NCBI GenBank assembly: GCA_023935145.1
Contig: CM043698.1
Location: 143,944,001-144,008,000 of the forward strand
Origin: Bretschneidera sinensis
Taxonomy: Eukaryota > Streptophyta > Magnoliopsida > Brassicales > Akaniaceae
Reading direction: 5' to 3'
DNA: 64,000 nucleotides
Numbering within the stretch: position 1 is the stretch's first letter; the number at the start of each line of letters is the position of its first letter. The translations under genes were made by a program, and so were the position numbers. The notes under the pieces are model-generated. The model was not told the origin of the DNA, made no database searches, and saw nothing but the letters and a program-made list of their open reading frames with translations. Below are positions 60,401-64,000 of the stretch, piece after piece.

Positions 60401-63400
60401 TCTGATCTTCTATCAGGTATGGTTTGAGCTTAGTAGCACAGTTTTCAAGAACTTTCGCTGCCAACCTCTGAGCTATAGTCGTAGCTTCCATATTATCTTT
60501 CTTGACACTAGAAATCTCTTCACTTTCCTCAAATTCAATGGTCATAATAGTCTCCGTAGATGAGAAAACATTCTCTGGATGATGGTCCCTTATAGTTTTG
60601 AGGAAATGCCGAAACATCTCATCAATCATACCATCACATTCAAGATCCAACATCACTACACATGATCTGATTTGGCAACAGTTTCAAGAATTGAGATCCT
60701 TTTCATATATGACTGACTAGATTTTCAAACGAGGACACAATCAACTGAAATACCTCCTTCATTTGATCATTATCATAAGGAGTGTATGGTGCAGTTATTC
60801 TTGTTATCTCACTAATGCAAGCGGTGACCGCAATTTTCACATCAATATGTAAAACCGAGTGCAGTTTGCAGCAATGTAGGAGGTGATTGTGTTACTTTTG
60901 AAAGAGATAATGTAGTGTGGTAAAAAAGACAAATGAGTTTATCGACCGACAAATGAGGACTCGTAAGCGTATACCGAATTTCTGTTAGTTGTTGGTCAAG
61001 CTAAAAAATAGACCACATATTTTCTAATAAATTAGAAACATAAATAAAACATGGAAATGAGACTTTATTTTGTCTCTTTTTTTTAATTTTTTTTATTCGT
61101 AACTATATAGGAAAATAGAAAAAGAAATTAAAAAAAGACAAGTGATTGTCCTTTGTTACATTATAAGAGAATAGTATAAGAAATTAAAAAGGAAAATGGG
61201 TTTCCTCAGTTTGAAAACAGAGGCAGAGCATGAATGATGGTGCCGTTGACTGCGATCTCGGACGGTGGTGGAACGATGACGGCTGGGGCTGATCTCCTTG
61301 GGTTGGGGTCGCCTGAAGCCGGCGACCAAGATGGTGGTGGTGGCTTGGTGGGAAGCTGCTGGATCAGGGAGATAGGCGACGAGGAAGTGCAGCAGCCTTT
61401 GTGGCTTTTGATCATTATCTAGTCAAAAGATTGGCTCGTGGATGCTAGGGGTGGCTAGATCGGCAGTTTACGCCATGGTAGGGTAGTTTGTCCCAGGTGG
61501 AGGTAGCTATGGCGGTGGCGTAGCCTGAAAACCTCAGGTTTTGGTGGGCAACAACTATAGAGAAGGCTGGTGAGGGAGGTGTTGTTGGCCAGTCACTGGA
61601 AGTTGGTCAAATCTGGTGTTTTGTGGACTGTTTCGGTTTTAAGGGCTTGTTTGGATGCTGTTTCGGGTTTTGAAAATCGATTTTAGGCTCTAATACCAAA
61701 CTGATGTAGAACTGAATAGGAATAGAGATAGAAACCCCTGGGGATTGGAAGAGAAGCCAAGCTACCTTGGAGATTGGAAGAGAAACCAGGCTACCGTGGA
61801 GGTTGAGAGGAAATTGATACCCAATATCAATCTAATTTTTATTTCATTCAAAGCTAATTCGAAAAGTAACATAGAGATCTCTTACATAGAGATATTTTGG
61901 ACTGTAAATAAAGAAACCCTAATCCTAATACAAATTTGTCTCATATTGTAAAATTACAAATTTTCTCCCATATCACAATATTACAAACTTATCCCAATAG
62001 CCTTCTGTACCCCATAAGGAAGTGTGCTGGAGGTAGTGGAAGAATGGTGAGAGGAATGACATGTCAGCTGAGGAAAAGTAGGATGGTATGATCAACGGCT
62101 GTTTAAATGAAAAAATTGTGGTGGTGATAATCAACTTCGTGGCGATTGTGGTAGCAATGCTGATGATGGGTTGATCGAAGTGCTGTTAGAGGCAATGTCT
62201 GCATTGAAGGAATTGGTTATAGTGGTCATATTAGTTAAGTGTCATTTATCACACAATTCATGAGATCTTAGATGGGTTAGTGACCGTGGTAGGCTGGGAG
62301 CGATGGTGGTGTTCTTAGATCTTTTTTTTTCTCCCCCTCCCACTTTTTCCTTTTCTGAAATAATTGGCTGCTGCCCTTTACTCCTCTAGGATATAAAGAC
62401 CTTCAAATAGCTTCTCCATCCATAAGATTATAAGCCCACTTAAGTAGATTACAATATATATTTTTTAATTTTAGGGTTTTATCAAAAAAAAAAAGAAAAA
62501 GAAAAGAAAAAAAAGGAGAATGTGAAGAATTTCAATTTTTGGAATAATTTAGAGGTTTGCAAAGAAGGATTGGAACCAATGGTCTAACCACTAATTTGGT
62601 CTCTGTCCTAAGTGGAATGCCATGCATGGAACACCTCTTATCCAGTAGCAATCATAAGATAGTAGCAGGAATGATTCATGTCAAAAGAGTTGCTATGAAA
62701 AGTTACACCCCCCTTCAAAAAAGAAGCTTGTATCATAGACAATCACGAGGATCCATTTCAAAGAAGTTCCCATTACGTTATAATTATGCTTTTCTTTTCC
62801 TTAAAATTTTTCTTGTACTATTGATATGATGACAAGAGGTGAAACAATATTATATAACCATTATTTTGTCCTGCTGGAGTGATATGTATTGCAGTAATCA
62901 CGTGTGATGACATCTTAAAAAGCATCACTGTTTTGATCACTGCATCATTGCATGTTCACAAATTTATGCTGTAATTTTAGAATTTTTTTTTTGTTTCTCA
63001 TGATGTGGTTAATCAAAACCAGCTCAGTGATTCACCTTTTCAGTGCTTGTCTTCTTATACTGAAACTTTTACATAGTTGTAACACAAGGACAGATGAAAT
63101 TATGCTCTCTTTATGAGGTGTTCCCACTTTCTAAAATAGGTTTTCAGCAATGCAGGATCTGTCACATTCCCATGATTTTTCTACCAATTTTTGTTTATTG
63201 GATTTTGGAAATGGAATGAAGAAATTTGAGAGTCTGATTGCTGTGATTCTTACTTTGGTCCAAGTTTTGTCTCCGCTACCATTGGTTGGTTGGAACTTTT
63301 GGTATGTATCTCCTGCAAAGGCCTTGCTTTATTCTCCTGACACCAAGGTTCCAAGAACTGGGGAACTTGCTTTAAGAAGGGCTATCCCTGCAAACACAAA

Positions 63401-63589
63401 CATGAAGGCTATACAGGTTGTAATTAATAATTGAATTTGATCACATAGTTTCTGACTTAGATATTAATTGTTCTGCGGACCATTTCATTTTGCTTTTAGG
63501 CTTCCTTGGAAGATATCTCATACCTGCTAAGGATTCCACAAAGAAAGCCTTATGGAACCATGGAGAGTAATGTGAAGAAAGCTCTAAAG
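57436..63589 (+). CDS. CYP37: CYP37, chloroplast cyclophilin-type peptidyl-prolyl isomerase, 5' part
   Basis: Three exons: 57436-57627, 63156-63416 and 63500-63589, all phase 0, 181 residues; the rest, including the cyclophilin domain, lies beyond the right edge. Exon 1 is a Ser/Thr/Pro-rich plastid transit peptide. Exon 2 has a hydrophobic thylakoid-transfer stretch (~residues 80-100) ending near Ser-Pro-Ala-Lys-Ala, a plausible lumen cleavage site. It is followed by Leu-Tyr-Ser-Pro-Asp-Thr-Lys-Val-Pro-Arg-Thr-Gly-Glu-Leu-Ala-Leu-Arg-Arg, very close to Arabidopsis CYP37 (At3g15520, from memory). Exon 3 continues with Ser-Leu-Glu-Asp-Ile-Ser-Tyr-Leu-Leu-Arg-Ile-Pro-Gln-Arg-Lys. Intron 1 is 5,528 bp and holds two LTR elements. 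A second in-frame splice pair (57637/63148) is possible, but the chosen pair aligns better at Gly-Gly-Lys-Asp-Leu-x-His-Ser. Confidence 0.92.
57650..58067 (+). other. start of CYP37 intron 1
   Basis: Unremarkable intron sequence before the TRIM-like insertion; no gene or repeat seen. Confidence 0.5.
58068..59220 (+). mobile_element. TRIM-like non-autonomous LTR element in CYP37 intron 1
   Basis: LTR1 58068-58198 and LTR2 58994-59220 both start TGTTAACATATATGATATTT and end CTTATTTTAACA. LTR1 is shorter because it lacks a central part; LTR2 has CCTAATTAGTTTAGTTT repeated about three times there. A primer site TGGAATCAGAGTT (58199-58211, one change from the iMet type) follows LTR1 and a purine tract TTGAGGAGGGA (58983-58993) precedes LTR2. 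The 5-bp flanks (AGTTT versus GTTTT) are only an imperfect target duplication. The ~0.8-kb interior encodes no transposon protein. Confidence 0.85.
58765..58961 (+). repeat. two-copy tandem repeat inside the TRIM-like element
   Basis: A ~98-bp unit beginning GAGTTCTTCATCAAAGCTT and ending ACAAACTCAAGTTGG occurs twice. Within each unit the GTAGAGTTCTTC-x-TC-x-AAG motif is itself doubled. No coding meaning. Confidence 0.88.
59221..59790 (+). other. CYP37 intron 1 between the two LTR elements
   Basis: GGTGGTGGT-rich sequence of unknown origin, continuing in similar style after the second element (62018-62330). The two parts are probably one pre-existing sequence split by the insertion. No gene recognised. 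Confidence 0.5.
59791..60113 (-). repeat. 3' LTR of the PDS5-carrying element
   Basis: Matches 61702-62017 with about 90% agreement by eye, including TTTTTATTTCATTCAAA and AAAGAAACCCTAATCCTAAT. It differs by a few substitutions and one additional ~30-bp segment with ACCCTGAGGATT. Confidence 0.92.
60415..60880 (-). pseudogene. intronless PDS5 (cohesin cofactor) fragment captured by the LTR element
   Basis: PDS5 is a HEAT-repeat protein that regulates cohesin on chromosomes. Two frame pieces on the - strand match the N-terminal region of plant PDS5 proteins recalled from memory. The first (~60875-60725) has Ala-Cys-Ile-Ser-Glu-Ile-Thr-Arg-Ile-Thr-Ala-Pro and Met-Lys-Glu-Val-Phe-Gln-Leu. The second (60656-60415) has Leu-Glu-Cys-Asp-Gly-Met-Ile-Asp-Glu-Met-Phe and Asn-Cys-Ala-x-Lys-Leu-Lys-Pro-Tyr-Leu. 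Frameshifts separate the pieces, and about eight residues normally found between Glu-Glu-Ile-Ser and Val-Lys-Lys-Asp-Asn are missing. No intron interrupts the ~155 codons, so the source was probably spliced RNA. Beyond the final Pro-Tyr-Leu the frame continues to 60135 without further PDS5 resemblance. Not expected to be functional. Confidence 0.88.
61686..61698 (-). other. primer-binding site of the PDS5-carrying element
   Basis: On the - strand the bases read TGGTATTAGAGCC, one change from the standard tRNA-iMet complement, three bases from the inner edge of the 5' LTR. This fixes the element's orientation. Confidence 0.88.
61702..62017 (-). repeat. 5' LTR of the PDS5-carrying element
   Basis: Partner of 59791-60113. 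Its tip reads CCCATAA against CCCATCA in the other copy, so its outermost dinucleotide has mutated since insertion. Confidence 0.92.
62023..63155 (+). other. right part of CYP37 intron 1
   Basis: GTGGTGGTGAT-rich sequence to about 62310, then ordinary intron sequence. Frames at 62557-62829 have no recognisable family. It ends with the polypyrimidine region and the acceptor AG at 63154-63155. Confidence 0.5.
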
Positions 63590-64000
63590 GTATCTAGTTT
63601 TTCTTTTGATTTTGTGTATTAAAGAAGAGAATGAACTTGCACTGTCTGAGTGATGCTGCCTAAAGTTTTCAACCTCGTGCAACATTGGATCTTAATGTTT
63701 GAAATTTAGTTTAAGAAAGTTTCTCCTTATCTCAAGGTGCTCTCGAAATAATATCATGCTTCGAAACTTTACAGTTGTGAACAGCACTCCTTTTCTCCCA
63801 GTGCAAATTGCTGGTTTGCTTGCCTGAGTCCATATGTCTTGTTTCTTGGAAATCTTGCACTTTCTGAAAACCTTTTATGTTGTTAGTTTTATTTCTCTGC
63901 AAGCTGTCATCTACTTATTTTTCTGCAATTTGGTGTTGTCTCTTGAATTTGTACTTTCCTTTTTTTTCTATCTTTTGGTTCTCCCTTGTTCATCCCCCAT
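63590..64000 (+). other. CYP37 intron 3, running off the window
   Basis: GT-rich, T-rich sequence after the exon 3 donor AAG|GTATCT at 63590; no further exon was recognised before the window ends. Confidence 0.7.

Larger units (their letters stand above)
59791..62017 (-). mobile_element. non-autonomous LTR retrotransposon carrying a PDS5 gene fragment
   Basis: LTRs lie at 59791-60113 (323 bp) and 61702-62017 (316 bp). Both start TGATGTAGAACTGAATAGG, and the left one ends TGTACCCCATCA (the right one ends CCCATAA, a change at the tip). GGAAG flanks both outer ends (59786-59790 and 62018-62022), a perfect 5-bp target duplication. GGCTCTAATACCA at 61686-61698 is the inverse of a tRNA-iMet primer site beside the right LTR, so the element reads on the - strand and 61702-62017 is its 5' LTR. 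The 1.6-kb interior has no gag or pol; instead it carries a host PDS5 fragment in the same sense, plus a GC-rich stretch (~61200-61640) of unknown origin. Confidence 0.92.

Noticed and set aside
61206..61422. Overlapping open frames on both strands in the GC-rich part of the PDS5-carrying element
   Set aside because: Pro/Ser-rich and Gly-rich readings without a recognised family; possibly another captured fragment, but I cannot support a gene.

Overview
The window is nuclear DNA of a flowering plant, most likely a eudicot. It is AT-rich, its introns are plant-like, its transposon families are typical of plants, and four protein genes closely match Arabidopsis genes recalled from memory. The species cannot be named from this sequence.

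The gene content is sparse. (1) At 2.3-4.1 kb, + strand, lie the last two coding exons of a 3'(2'),5'-bisphosphate (PAP) phosphatase of the AHL/HAL2-like type; its N-terminal exon(s) must lie further left. (2) At 14.68-15.66 kb, + strand, is a complete two-exon, 292-residue membrane-anchored SAM-dependent methyltransferase with a 5'UTR intron. (3) At 22.54 kb, + strand, is tRNA-Gln(CUG). (4) At 24.1-38.9 kb, - strand, is a complete 21-exon TRS130/CLUB gene (TRAPPII vesicle-tethering subunit). I reconstructed it exon by exon with all phases closing: 3,762 nt, 1,253 residues. (5) From 57.4 kb to beyond the right edge, + strand, are the first three exons of CYP37, a chloroplast thylakoid-lumen cyclophilin-type protein, with a 5.5-kb first intron. 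The genes do not form a pathway. Their order looks like an ancestral block now split over two Arabidopsis chromosomes (At5g54390-54440 and At3g15520-15530, from memory).

The rest is mostly transposon-derived. 4.1-13.8 kb holds two MITE-like elements with long (AAT)n-like cores, and an LTR-like scar. 16-17.2 kb is a terminal-inverted-repeat element filled with a 600-bp purine tract. Fold-back MITEs sit at 17.3, 19.9 and 39.4 kb. 40.16-49.60 kb is one Ty3/gypsy LTR retrotransposon with 2.55-kb LTRs, a TATAT target duplication and a badly decayed interior. 50-54 kb is a decayed Ty1/copia element on the - strand, and 54.9-56.7 kb is a fossil MULE transposase on the - strand.

The most interesting part is CYP37 intron 1. 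It contains two small non-autonomous LTR elements. One (58.07-59.22 kb) is a TRIM-like element on +. The other (59.79-62.02 kb) is on -, has 323/316-bp LTRs, a GGAAG target duplication and a tRNA-iMet primer site, and carries an intronless, broken piece of a host PDS5 cohesin-cofactor gene in the element's sense orientation. This is a clear case of gene capture by an LTR element. I found no CRISPR array, bacterial-type defence system or wholly novel coding system.
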